From Lutimaribacter_A marinistellae (GTDB lineage: Bacteria; Pseudomonadota; Alphaproteobacteria; Rhodobacterales; Rhodobacteraceae), in NCBI RefSeq assembly GCF_042648365.1, contig NZ_JBHRXI010000001.1:434001-498000 (forward strand): a stretch of 64,000 nucleotides of DNA, given 5' to 3'. The position numbers were made by a program, and so were the translations under genes. The notes beneath the pieces were generated by a model, which was not told where the DNA came from, made no database searches, and was given only the letters and a program-made list of their open reading frames with translations. Positions 1-8,823 of the stretch are shown piece after piece (position 1 is the stretch's first letter; each line of letters opens with the position of its first letter).

Positions 1-3000
1 GCGTCTACAGTCAGAGCTCCTTCGGCGTGAAGAACTGCACCGGCGGCAATCGCGGTGCCGTTGGTCAGCGTCATATTGGCAAGGGTCACCGTTGACCCTT
101 CGCTGGTTTCAACGTCGAAATGACGATCACCATTGATCGCATCCAGCGTAAGCCCGGGCAGCGCGGCTCCATCTATGGTGACCGACTTCTCAATTTCCAA
201 CCTGTTATTGCTGAGGGTCAGCAGCGTGCCTAGACCGGACTCAAAATCGATGGCCGTCGTCGAGCTCTCGATGCCCGCATTGACCAGCCCAATGGCTTCG
301 CGCAGCGACAGTCCCGCGCCATCCGCAATCTCGGTGGCAAGGTCGCCGCCGCCAAAATCCTCGTCGTCCAGGGTTGTGACCGTCAGGGTGCCGACCGGGG
401 TCAATTCAACCGCACCGGCATCGACCAGATCCAGCGAGCTGCCGGTTATGTTGCCGACCCGAGCTTCGCCGCGCGCATCCTGCGGCAGGGCCTCGGTGGT
501 GTTCGCGTCGCCGTCGATATCCGCCGCGTCGGCCGGCAGGTTATCCGTCAGGCCCGCATCGACCGCCACGCCGGTCTCGGCGATTAGCACGGTCTGCACA
601 GAGCCGCCGTTATCCGCCAGCAGACCCGCGTCGAACGTCTGACGCCCGAGACTCAGCGACCCGACACTGTCGAAAATATCCGTAAGCGTGTCGGTGACCG
701 CGTTTGTCCCGGCGGTCAGGTACGTCGCGGCTTGGCTGGAAATGACGTTGCCACCAAGATCGGTGGCTCCGTCACGCGCGTAGAAATCCGTCGTAGAGCT
801 GAAGGTCGGATTGCCACCATTACCGGCAATGATGGAATTGGAGACTGTTATGTCACGAAACGGCCGGACATGCACACCGCCGCCGCTGTCTTCGGCATAA
901 TTTCCCGTGATGGTCGAGCTAGTCAGTGTGCTTGTCGTGCGGATGTAAAGACCGCCGCCATAAGAAAAAATACCTTCGGCGCTGTTGCCGTAGGCCGTGG
1001 TATTCGCGATGGTTCCCGCGCCGAAGATCCCACCACCGGCTGCGTTGTCGGACCGAGCATAAGCCAGGTTGTTCGACAAGGTACTGCTGTAAAGACCAAT
1101 CCGCAGAAAACCGGTGTGCAGCCCGCCACCCCGCGCCGAAACCGAACTCGAGCTTTGGTCTTCGACAGAGTAGGCCGTGTTTGAATCTATGGTGACGCCG
1201 ATCAGCGTGCCGGCGGAATCGATATCCGCTCCACCCCCGTAAGCGCGCCCCCATTCCGTTTCCGCGGTGTTTCCGGAGATCGTGCCACCCGTCATGGTGA
1301 GACCGCCCGCCGCCTTGATCCCACCGCCTTCCGCCCTGCGGATCGGAGTGTATGAATAGTAAAGGCCGTAGCTGGCATTCGCACTGGCCGTGTTGCCCGA
1401 CAGCGTGGTCCCCGTCAGGGTCGCCGCCCCATCCGAAAAGACGCCACCTCCCGCAGCGTCACCATACTGCGACGTGGCGTTGTTGCCCGACAGAGTCGTG
1501 GCTGTCAGGTCCAGCGTTCCACCCGCATAAAGACCTCCGCCAAATGTGGCGCCGTATTCCGAGCGTGCCGCGTTGTTCGAAAGGGTGCTGTTCGCGATCG
1601 TGACGGCCCCACCGGCATAGATACCGCCGCCCCGGGAAAAATAGCTGCTCGACAACCCGACCCCCGTAGTCGAGTTGCCGGTAACCGTGGAATTCGCCAG
1701 TTCCAGCGTGCCACCCGCATAGACACCTCCGCCGCGGGTGCTGCCTCCTCCAACTAGGGTATTATCCGAAATAGTGGCTCCATCGATCGTGACATTGCCA
1801 ACGACAAAGGCACCGCCCCCCTGCGAAACCTGGCTGTCGCCCGACGTCCCTCCATCGGCACCATTGTTGCTGATCGACCCGCCAACGATCGTCAGATCGC
1901 CGCCGACGTAGACTCCGCCAGCCCGGCCGGCTGCCGAACTGAACGACGAGTTCACTGTATTCGAGGTGATATCGGTATTGCTGAGCGAGAGATCTCCGCT
2001 GGTATATATCCCTCCGCCAAAACTCTCGCTCGCGTACCCTGTATTCCCCGATACGGTACTTTCCACCGCGGTCACGGTAGAACCCGACACGGCATGGACC
2101 CCGCCACCGTTGCCGAGCGCATAATTGTTCGCGACACTGACGTTCGTCAGCGCCAGATCGACGCCGGAGGCCGAGATACCGCCGCCGTTGCCGCTGGCAT
2201 AGCCACCCTGCAGCGTCATACCCGATAGCGCTACGTCCATGCCGTTGGCGCCAGTTATTAACATCACGCGAGAAAGGCCGCCGGCATCAAGGATCGTCTG
2301 TGCCTCGCCATTGCCGACGATGCTGACCGCGTCGTCGATGGTCAACTCAGAACTCAGAGAGATCGTGCCATTGGCCGAACTGTCGAAGGTGATCGTGTAA
2401 CCCGTCGTCGCAAAGGCCAATGCCTCGCGCAGGGATAGACCACCACCATCGACCCGCTCCTGCTCCAGAGTGCCGCCGTCAAACGCCTGGTCCAGTGCAG
2501 TCGTGACTGTCAACGTCTTGGTCAGTTCCAGCGCACCTAGGTCCAGCGCCGCGCCGACCTCGCGTGCGGCGCCGCGGGCGTCGAGGGGCAACGTCTCGAT
2601 GGTGTCGCCGTCTCCGTCAACATCCTCGACGTCTGCAGGCAGCACTGTCGCGTCCCCGGTATCGTCCGCCGCGCCCCCGGCAAGGATCAGGACCGTTTCA
2701 ACCGCACCACCATTATCGGCCAAGACACCCGCCGTGACGCCGTTGACGATTGTGGTTGCGGCAAAGACAGATGCGGCCGTGTTACCCGTATCGGTGATCG
2801 TACCCACGCTGGTGGCCTGACCCAGAAGAGTCGTCCCACCGGCGTTCAGGGTTCCGCCGACCTCGTTCGTCAGGTCCACGCCGCCATCGGAAAGAGATCC
2901 GACGGTATTCCCCACGAGGATCGAGTTGTTCAGCGTCAGGGTCCCGGTTGGACCATTGCTCACCGCGCCGGTGTAGTAGCCGGAAGATCCCGTAACCGTG

Positions 3001-3611
3001 ATGTTGTCGGCCGCAACCTGACCCTCGTTCCGGATCGCACCGCCACCACCGCCCGACAAATTGCCATGAAAGGAAACGTTGGCCAATGTCACCACGCCGG
3101 TGCTGGAAATGCTCAGCCCACCGCCATTGTCGAATCCCTCGTTATCCGCAAAAGTGGCGTTCACCGCCGTCAGTGTCCCGGCGACATAGCCGCCGCCACC
3201 ACCGCCGAGCGCGTCGTTCCCCGTGACGGTCGTATCGACCAAGGTAAGCCCGGCACCGCTCGCGACGTTGAATGCACCACCGGCTGCCGCAGAGCCGCCA
3301 GTCAGCGTCAGACCGTCAAGCGTTGCGTTTCCCCCGTCGATATCGAACACACCGAATCGGCTCTTTGCATCGAGGCTGACGCTGCCGAGGATCGTGATCT
3401 GATCGGTATCATTTATCAGCAGCGCGCCCTCGGTCAGTTCGAAGGTGCTGCCGATCAGGCTGGGGGCGAAGTCGATGATGTCATCACCTGCCGTGGCGGC
3501 GGCAATCCCGATCGCCTCACGCAGGGACAAACCGGTATTGTCCGGGCTGTTTGCTGTTTCAAACCCGCCATAAGGTTCATCGAATACCGTAGTGACCGTG
3601 AACGTTGCCAT
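1..3611 (-). CDS. Giant repetitive beta-helix surface/secreted protein, N-terminal part (partial, runs off window)
   Basis: An uninterrupted reading frame of 1203 codons starts at ATG 3611, behind the G-rich ribosome site GGGGAGGGGAAA, and is still open at base 1. The protein starts MATFTVTTVFDE with no signal peptide. It carries three copies of the motif LSLREA[IL], at about residues 28, 391 and 1101. These resemble the CSLREA motif that opens some large cell-surface beta-helix domains. The first two modules end in the 'choice-of-anchor Q' type pattern (LPxDARGxxR then LDxGAxEL, near residues 340 and 1045). Between them lie Gly/Thr/Ser/Asn-rich right-handed parallel beta-helix repeats. I infer an extracellular adhesin or matrix protein, possibly type I secreted with a C-terminal signal outside the window. 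The substrate or ligand is unknown. A sulfotransferase lies directly upstream on the same strand. Confidence 0.85.
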   Translation of the reverse strand, partial: MATFTVTTVFDEPYGGFETANSPDNTGLSLREAIGIAAATAGDDIIDFAPSLIGSTFELTEGALLINDTDQITILGSVSLDAKSRFGVFDIDGGNATLDGLTLTGGSAAAGGAFNVASGAGLTLVDTTVTGNDALGGGGGGYVAGTLTAVNATFADNEGFDNGGGLSISSTGVVTLANVSFHGNLSGGGGGAIRNEGQVAADNITVTGSSGYYTGAVSNGPTGTLTLNNSILVGNTVGSLSDGGVDLTNEVGGTLNAGGTTLLGQATSVGTITDTGNTAASVFAATTIVNGVTAGVLADNGGAVETVLILAGGAADDTGDATVLPADVEDVDGDGDTIETLPLDARGAAREVGAALDLGALELTKTLTVTTALDQAFDGGTLEQERVDGGGLSLREALAFATTGYTITFDSSANGTISLSSELTIDDAVSIVGNGEAQTILDAGGLSRVMLITGANGMDVALSGMTLQGGYASGNGGGISASGVDLALTNVSVANNYALGNGGGVHAVSGSTVTAVESTVSGNTGYASESFGGGIYTSGDLSLSNTDITSNTVNSSFSSAAGRAGGVYVGGDLTIVGGSISNNGADGGTSGDSQVSQGGGAFVVGNVTIDGATISDNTLVGGGSTRGGGVYAGGTLELANSTVTGNSTTGVGLSSSYFSRGGGIYAGGAVTIANSTLSNNAARSEYGATFGGGLYAGGTLDLTATTLSGNNATSQYGDAAGGGVFSDGAATLTGTTLSGNTASANASYGLYYSYTPIRRAEGGGIKAAGGLTMTGGTISGNTAETEWGRAYGGGADIDSAGTLIGVTIDSNTAYSVEDQSSSSVSARGGGLHTGFLRIGLYSSTLSNNLAYARSDNAAGGGIFGAGTIANTTAYGNSAEGIFSYGGGLYIRTTSTLTSSTITGNYAEDSGGGVHVRPFRDITVSNSIIAGNGGNPTFSSTTDFYARDGATDLGGNVISSQAATYLTAGTNAVTDTLTDIFDSVGSLSLGRQTFDAGLLADNGGSVQTVLIAETGVAVDAGLTDNLPADAADIDGDANTTEALPQDARGEARVGNITGSSLDLVDAGAVELTPVGTLTVTTLDDEDFGGGDLATEIADGAGLSLREAIGLVNAGIESSTTAIDFESGLGTLLTLSNNRLEIEKSVTIDGAALPGLTLDAINGDRHFDVETSEGSTVTLANMTLTNGTAIAAGAVLHAEGALTVD
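850..2205 (-). repeat. Tandem beta-helix coil repeats within the giant protein (about 15 units of about 30-36 residues)
   Basis: In the coding frame, units begin GGG[ILVA][YFHK] and end S/T-x-[TIV]-S/T-G/N-N. Examples are GGGVYAGGTLELANSTVTGN, GGGIYAGGAVTIANSTLSNN and GGGLYAGGTLDLTATTLSGN. About fifteen consecutive units can be read. They are similar in protein but drifted in DNA, so this is old amplification rather than a fresh perfect repeat. The pattern fits parallel beta-helix coils with Asn ladders. Confidence 0.8.
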
Positions 3612-3887
3612 TTTCCCCTCCCCCCAGAGAGTCCGCGTGCGGCACGTTAGCCCGCGGAAAGCCGATGCGAACCCGCCCGAGCTTCCGAGTTATGAAGCGT
3701 CTCGGATTTGAGGGGTCGGTTAACTTTTCTAAAGGTTATTCGTCACCATCGGAATATCAGTTGTCAACATGCACCGAGAATCGCGTGCTGGAAGACAGAA
3801 CAAGTGGAGTTTTTTTGATTTGGTGATCCCGATGGGGCGGCAGCGGGCCTTCAATCCCAACCCCATGCAAAGGTCGTTAACCCGAAA
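3612..3887. other. Intergenic region between sulfotransferase and giant protein
   Basis: This 276-bp stretch is more AT-rich than the flanking genes, especially at 3715-3830, and it should hold the promoter of the giant protein gene. I see no convincing -35/-10 pair and no gene. Start codons on the plus strand here lead only to short frames with no family resemblance. Confidence 0.5.
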
Positions 3888-4832
3888 TCAGCTCTCGGTA
3901 CGGCCCAACTGGTTGGTTTCTGTCGGCATCACGGTCCTGTCGCTCGAGGGGCCCTCGGCATCTGGCGGCGGGGTTGCGACGATCCGGAAGGCCTTGGAAT
4001 TCGGTAGATCCCGCCAGAACGCAAGATTGGCGTACTTTTCGAACAGATCCGGCGGCAGAATCGTGTCGCGCGGTCTGGGCGCGACCGTTCGGTGAACACG
4101 GTGCAACCCGTCCAGCCCAAGACCCGCGTCGAAAGCGGGCGCATCATAGGTCACCGCCTCGAAGTCGTGCTCGAAGGGTTCTTCACCCAGAAACTCGTAG
4201 AGCAGTTTCATCACCTCGGCCGGTCGCCTGATCAACAACTCGTAGTCGACGATCACCAAACGGTCGGCAAACTCGGAATAACAGGCCTCACGCAGTGCAT
4301 GCCAAGGATAGCCCACCAACCGGTTGGCTCCGGCCAAGGCTTCGACGCGAGTGTATACGGTGGACCGCTCAGCCGGAGTGTTGAAAAGGCGGGTGTGCTC
4401 AAAGGCGTTCTGTCGGAACTGCCGCTCCATCGAATCCATGATCCATGACAGCTCACGGACAAGGCAGATTACCTTTGCGTCCGGGAAAACCTGCACCAAG
4501 GCGGGAAGGTTGGCCGTCCAGGCACGATTGGTGTCGAATATCACGCTTTCGTCATGATCTGCATAATAACTCTCGAAGAGGCCTCGCAGCAGCCGCGCCC
4601 GCTGCGCTTGGGTCACGGTCGAACTCAACTCCGTCCCTGCCGAAACCTGGGCAATCATACCGTCGAACAGCCCCGCGATCGGGCTGGACATCCCGGCGTG
4701 GAAGCGTGGGTTTTGTCGCAAGAGGGCTGCCGTCAGCGTCGAACCTGACCGCGGCAGGCCAGATATGAAGTGATATTTGCGACCCGGCGTTGCCACTCCT
4801 GGCGTACCTCTCGATGATTGCGTTACGACCAA
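3888..4832 (-). CDS. Sulfotransferase family protein (PAPS-dependent)
   Basis: The 314-residue protein has the 5'-phosphosulfate-binding loop GLPRSGSTLT near residue 26, directly after the first beta strand (KYHFIS). The 3'-phosphate-binding strand and helix follow around residues 122-145 (KVICLVRELSWIMDSMERQF). This is the layout of Sulfotransfer_1/3 enzymes that move sulfate from PAPS to a hydroxyl or amino group of a glycan, peptide or lipid. It has no signal peptide, so it acts in the cytosol. It is transcribed towards the giant beta-helix gene 276 bp downstream, so a role in decorating a surface molecule is possible but only inferred from position. The acceptor cannot be predicted. Confidence 0.85.
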   Translation of the reverse strand: MVVTQSSRGTPGVATPGRKYHFISGLPRSGSTLTAALLRQNPRFHAGMSSPIAGLFDGMIAQVSAGTELSSTVTQAQRARLLRGLFESYYADHDESVIFDTNRAWTANLPALVQVFPDAKVICLVRELSWIMDSMERQFRQNAFEHTRLFNTPAERSTVYTRVEALAGANRLVGYPWHALREACYSEFADRLVIVDYELLIRRPAEVMKLLYEFLGEEPFEHDFEAVTYDAPAFDAGLGLDGLHRVHRTVAPRPRDTILPPDLFEKYANLAFWRDLPNSKAFRIVATPPPDAEGPSSDRTVMPTETNQLGRTES

Positions 4833-4970
4833 TTTCGTCGCAGCGCCGAAACCTATGCATCAGCCTTCCAAGGCCGACATTGAAGACGGTTGCCCCTCAG
4901 ACACAGGAAACGCAAGGCAAATATCTCAAGTCAAGGTTCTGCTACTGATCACTTCCACGGCCGCAAGGGT

Positions 4971-5546
4971 TCACGAACCGCCTTTGAGCAATGACTGGTA
5001 GCGACCCAACTTTGCTTGTAGAAATCCGCGGAAACCTCCCGCCAGCTTTCCGTCGGGCCAATCCTGTCGATGCACAAGATCCGGAACGATCTCTTTGACG
5101 AGATCGAAAATCGCGTCGGGCGCAATGTCAGGCGGTAACCGCTTTGAACTGGCCAGACAAACGGTTCTCTCAATCGTCGGAGTAACAATCTCCGCCGTAC
5201 CCAGAGTTCCGGCTGCGATTTCATAGGCGACGGCAGCCTTGCACACAATCGAATAGCAGGCACCGCTTGCGGCAAACCGGACAAGGACGGAGGGGGCGTC
5301 CGCCTCATAAGTGAAATTCAGCGGGGCATCGAATTCGTTGGACCAGCGTTCCAGAAGCAACCGCAAGCCATGCGGCAGGCGCCTTCCGACAAGAGCGACG
5401 TCACAGACTTCGCTGGCTGATACTTGGTCTTTCTGCAGAAAGGGCGCGTCCACTACAACACCGTTCGCCCGCACAGTATTCTCGGATACCGCCCACCAGG
5501 TCTGCAGAGCATCATCGAGATGGATCGGCGGCCCGTCATGCACCAA
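4971..5546 (-). pseudogene. LysR-type regulator remnant: effector-binding domain only, HTH lost
   Basis: From about base 5430 downward the frame matches the C-terminal half of LysR-family regulators: CDVALVGRRLPHGL, then the typical FxADAxSVLVRFxASGxCYSIV region, then EIVTPTIERTVCLASS. The family is usually about 300 residues with an N-terminal winged helix. Here the DNA-binding domain is missing. The first ~35 codons of the open frame (from ATG 5546) are simply antisense to a transposase remnant at 5445-5547. The likely history is insertion of an IS followed by deletion. A short product could still be made from ATG 5546, but it could not bind DNA like a LysR protein. Confidence 0.75.
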
Positions 5547-5547
5547 C
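5445..5547 (+). mobile_element. 3' end remnant of an IS transposase gene (integrase-core, IS3/IS481 type)
   Basis: In one plus-strand frame this reads RVHYNTVRPHSILGYRPP, then IIEMDRRPVMH. The string YNxxRPHSxLGYRPP is the hallmark C-terminus of DDE integrase-core transposases of the IS3/IS481 type, and the MDxRPxMH tail also occurs in such proteins. Everything upstream of this C-terminal tail is gone, replaced by the LysR remnant, so the element is dead. Its outer end probably lies between 5550 and 5700, before the ribosome site of the next gene. I cannot identify a terminal inverted repeat with confidence. Confidence 0.75.
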
Positions 5548-5716
5548 AGTTACTGCGAAGCGTATCTTTCCTTGTTCCAAGGTGCGGCGTTCTACTGCAA
5601 CGATCCCGGACAGTACATCGCGATTGCCGACCGCTATCTTCACTGGATATGTTTGGCTGCGCGTATCAAGGAGGTACCTCGCCCCGTCGGCGCAAAGGCA
5701 GGAGGAGAAAAAACGC

Positions 5717-6343
5717 GTGAAGCTTGAATTATGGTTCGAATTCGCAAGCACGTACTCTTACCTGACGGTTTCGCGCGTCGAGCCGCTATTGGCAGAAACC
5801 GAAGTAGACCTGGTGTGGCGACCGTTCCTGCTCGGACCAATCTTTCGCGACCGGGGGATGAATAGCTCCCCCTTCGTCCTCGACCCAATCAAGGGCCGCT
5901 ACATGTGGCGGGACATGGAGCGTCGCTGCGAGAAATACGACCTCCCCTTCATCCGGCCGGACGTCTTTCCAATGAACGGCTTGAAGGCCGCGCGCATCAT
6001 GACGGCCGCCTTGGAACAGACATGGTGCGGTTGTTTTGCACGTTCGGTGTTCTCTGCACAGTTTGCAAGCGGAGCCGACATCTCGGATGAGGAAGTCCTC
6101 AGGAACGTTTTGCAAAAGTGTGATGTCGCACCGGAACCGTGGCTGGAGCGGGCAGAACATAACGAGATCAAGGATGCTCTGCGCGCGGCGACCAATCGCG
6201 CACGCAGCCTTGGAGTATTTGGCGCACCTTGCATGGTCGTTGGCGATGAACTCTTTTGGGGCGATGATAGATTAGAGGATGCGATCGCATTTGCACGCGA
6301 AGCGCGCAGCCAAGAGCGCCAGAATGCAGCTGCATCGCCCTGA
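5717..6343 (+). CDS. 2-hydroxychromene-2-carboxylate isomerase / DsbA-family thioredoxin-fold protein
   Basis: GTG 5717 is chosen because AGGAGGAG lies just upstream and the family fold starts right there (VKLELWFEFASTYSYL). That gives 208 residues, normal for HCCA isomerases. The Ser in FASTYSY sits where these kappa-class-GST-like enzymes place their catalytic Ser, in place of the CxxC of true DsbA. Other family marks are WRPFLLGPIF with a gap and then KGRYMWRDMERR, and near the C-terminus LGVFGAPCMVVGDELFWGDDRLE. Such enzymes are glutathione-dependent and act in aromatic breakdown, but many members are of unknown function. It is followed 27 bp later by a small ABM-fold gene, probably co-transcribed. 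The 5' side borders an IS remnant, so this pair may be part of an acquired patch. Confidence 0.85.
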   Translation: MKLELWFEFASTYSYLTVSRVEPLLAETEVDLVWRPFLLGPIFRDRGMNSSPFVLDPIKGRYMWRDMERRCEKYDLPFIRPDVFPMNGLKAARIMTAALEQTWCGCFARSVFSAQFASGADISDEEVLRNVLQKCDVAPEPWLERAEHNEIKDALRAATNRARSLGVFGAPCMVVGDELFWGDDRLEDAIAFAREARSQERQNAAASP

Positions 6344-6370
6344 TGCGCTTGGTGCCGAAGGAGTTCTGAA

Positions 6371-6736
6371 ATGAGCGATGAAAAGCAGAACTCCGGTCCG
6401 ATCCTTCGGCTCTTCCAAGTCAAAGCGAAGCCCGGCTGCGCCGCGGAGTTGATACGGAAATTCAGGGTCACCTCCGCCGAGGTCGTACGGGGTCACCCAG
6501 GCAACCGGGGCTATTTCTTCGGCCAAGGCATTGAAACAGACAAGGACTATGTCGTCTTCACGTCGGTGTGGCGAGATCTCGAAGCGGTGAAGGCGAGATT
6601 TGGCGATGCGTGGCAGGAGGCCTTTATTCCTCCCGGCTATGAAGACCTGATCGATGAATGTTCCATTCGCCATATCGATGTTGCGCAGGGCTGGCATGTG
6701 GACGGCGTTGTGGCGAAAATTTCGCCTGAGTCATGA
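6371..6736 (+). CDS. Small ABM-family (antibiotic biosynthesis monooxygenase-like) protein
   Basis: The 121-residue protein follows the ribosome site AAGGAG. It has the dimeric alpha+beta barrel pattern: a first strand ILRLFQVKAKPG, a helix, then GYFFGQGIETDKDYVVFTSVWRD and a second helix. ABM proteins include quinone-forming monooxygenases and the IsdG/HmuQ heme-degrading enzymes. The Trp in the SVW strand is kept, but the His that IsdG-type enzymes place in the following helix is not evident (WQEAFIPPG). The neighbouring heme locus makes a heme role tempting, but the sequence does not prove it. It ends 53 bp before the convergent end of the TonB receptor gene. Confidence 0.7.
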   Translation: MSDEKQNSGPILRLFQVKAKPGCAAELIRKFRVTSAEVVRGHPGNRGYFFGQGIETDKDYVVFTSVWRDLEAVKARFGDAWQEAFIPPGYEDLIDECSIRHIDVAQGWHVDGVVAKISPES

Positions 6737-6789
6737 TGACCCCTTTCCCCGTCGGCGTCAGCAAAGCCGCCTTGACAATAGTGCCTTCC

Positions 6790-8823
6790 CTAGAACGTTG
6801 CGGTCAGGAAAACGCTTGCATAGCGTCCAGCCCCATCGATCTGGTCGATGTTGCGATAGGCCTTGTCGAAGATGTTCCCAACCTCCAGCGACAGCACCGC
6901 ATTCGACCCCAGATCGACAGTGCCGCGGAAGTTTAGCGTGCCCCAGCCTCCGGTCTGCTCGACGATGGCGCCGGTATCGTCGCGCTGCGTTGCCTCGCTT
7001 TCCATCCGCAGGAACACATCCCAGGTCCCGCCCAGCGATGCCGTGGCCCAGTCCGCTCTCAAACCGGTGACCCCGGTCCATTCCGGAACACCGCTGTCCT
7101 TTGTGCTGTAGCCATTGGCATAATTGAACTCGCGCGTGACATTCGATGCCGAGATGTAGGGACGAATTCCGCTCTGCCAGCCGGGATCGAATTCGGCGGC
7201 AAGCTCAAACCCCCAGCTGTCAACGTTATTGACGTTCTCATACCGGGACGTGCGTGGCGCACCGGTCGCGATGGCCGCGATGTAATCCTGCGAACGCGTG
7301 TAGAAAACCGCCGCATCCAGGACGAGGTTGCTACGGTCGATCCGGCCGCCGATCTCGAAATTGGTGGCTGTTTCCGGCTTCAGGTTCGGATTGCCGATCA
7401 CGGTGCCGCCCCCCCCCGTCGAGGTCAGGTACAGCTCGCTGAGCGAGGGATAGGTATAGCCTTGCGAGATATTGGCACGCAGGATCGCATCATTCGGCAG
7501 CGTGTAGACCAGGCCGGCCGAACCTAGGAACCGGTCATCGCTGTTGCCTTGCAAAGGCTGCCCCAGACCATCGACCGTATACGCATCCAGATCGCTATCG
7601 ACGTTGTAGTAGCGCAGGCCAAGCGTTCCAATGAAGTTGCCGAATGTCGCCTCGTGCTGGGCAAAGCCGCTGGTCGTTCGTATCGACGCGTCGGCATAGC
7701 TGGTGGAGACCGATGGCGGTCCGAACGGCGGTGTCATCGAGGTTGTGGAACCCTTATCCGTCTGAAGGCGGTCGTCCTCGTATTCGAACCCGATAACCGT
7801 CCGATGTCCCGGCGCGAATTTCAGATTGGCAATCGCCCGCACGCCACCGGTGGTCTGTATGTCGTCAGAGGTCGACAGAACGTTCATGTCTGACGGCCCT
7901 GCCGCAAATGTGATGTCGTTGCGAAATTCGCGGTCGATGGTCTGCCTGTAGACGTCGATCTTGAGCAGCGACATCCATGGTGTCAGGTCGGCACCTTCGT
8001 AAAAGGCGCTGTACTTGCGCAGATCACGCTTGGGCAGATCGATCTTGAACGCAGGATCACCGGTATAGACCTCGGCGGACAGATCGTAATCCTGGGCGCG
8101 AAACCCGACATAATGGTCATTGAAACGGTAACCGACAAAGGCGTGCAAATCGCGGTCTTCACTGCCCGAAGGCACCAGCGTCCCATTCGGGGTCTCTCGA
8201 TCGCCAAGATCCGATTTCGACATAGACAGCCGATAATCGAAGTTTTCGACCGTACCGGCCACGCTGGCAGTGGCGCGATAGCCGGGGTTCGAACCGATGT
8301 AGCCAGCGGAGGTTGTCACCTCGACGGGTTTGTCGGCACCGCGCTTGGTGATGATGTTCACCACACCACCAATGGCACGGTTGCCCGAGACCACCGAGGA
8401 CGGGCCCCGGACAACCTCGATCCGCTCGATCTCGGTCGGCGAGATCAGGATCGGTGTGCCATAAGTGGTGTGATCCGAAACGCGCTGCCCATCGATCAGT
8501 ATGGCGACGCGCTGCGAACTTTCCCCGCGGATGCGGATCCGCTCGATGCCCGATTCCGTGACCGAAACGCCGGGAACATCCTGCAATACCTGCGCCACTG
8601 AACTTGGCGGAACGCGGCGGATATCCTCTTGATCGACGACAGTGACCGAGGAAGACGAGTCCATGACTTCCGTTGGCAGGCCCGATCCTGTCACGTTGAT
8701 CGCGCCAAGTGGAAACAGGTCGTCGTCTAGGCTCTGTGCGGCAAGCTGAACCGGCCCGAGAACCGTCAGAAGCAGCGTCGCCGAAGCGCCTTGAAGAAAT
8801 GTCGTGCAAAAGATTCTCATCAT
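6790..8823 (-). CDS. hmuR: TonB-dependent outer-membrane heme receptor
   Basis: The 677-residue protein begins with a signal peptide (hydrophobic core GASATLLLTVLGP, cut after LAAQ). The plug domain follows at about residues 55-165 (VTVVDQEDIRRVP, QVLQDVPGVSV, IRIRGESSQRVAILIDGQRV, IERIEVVRGPSSVVSG, GGVVNIITKRG), then a 22-strand barrel. It ends in an aromatic residue (SVFLTATF), as outer-membrane barrels do. The plug and barrel resemble heme/hemoglobin receptors, and it is divergent from hmuSTUV, so heme uptake is the best role. TonB/ExbBD are not in the window. Its promoter lies in the shared 303-bp region containing an iron box, so iron repression is likely. Confidence 0.88.
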   Translation of the reverse strand: MMRIFCTTFLQGASATLLLTVLGPVQLAAQSLDDDLFPLGAINVTGSGLPTEVMDSSSSVTVVDQEDIRRVPPSSVAQVLQDVPGVSVTESGIERIRIRGESSQRVAILIDGQRVSDHTTYGTPILISPTEIERIEVVRGPSSVVSGNRAIGGVVNIITKRGADKPVEVTTSAGYIGSNPGYRATASVAGTVENFDYRLSMSKSDLGDRETPNGTLVPSGSEDRDLHAFVGYRFNDHYVGFRAQDYDLSAEVYTGDPAFKIDLPKRDLRKYSAFYEGADLTPWMSLLKIDVYRQTIDREFRNDITFAAGPSDMNVLSTSDDIQTTGGVRAIANLKFAPGHRTVIGFEYEDDRLQTDKGSTTSMTPPFGPPSVSTSYADASIRTTSGFAQHEATFGNFIGTLGLRYYNVDSDLDAYTVDGLGQPLQGNSDDRFLGSAGLVYTLPNDAILRANISQGYTYPSLSELYLTSTGGGGTVIGNPNLKPETATNFEIGGRIDRSNLVLDAAVFYTRSQDYIAAIATGAPRTSRYENVNNVDSWGFELAAEFDPGWQSGIRPYISASNVTREFNYANGYSTKDSGVPEWTGVTGLRADWATASLGGTWDVFLRMESEATQRDDTGAIVEQTGGWGTLNFRGTVDLGSNAVLSLEVGNIFDKAYRNIDQIDGAGRYASVFLTATF

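Noticed and set aside
133..3650. Several plus-strand frames (133-642, 732-1184, 2470-2820, 3066-3650)
   Set aside because: They are antisense to the long minus-strand beta-helix gene, which keeps one frame for 1203 codons and shows repeated motifs.
5536..5751. A minus-strand frame that might hold the missing LysR HTH
   Set aside because: Its sequence has no helix-turn-helix pattern and it overlaps the start of the isomerase gene. The HTH part is truly absent.
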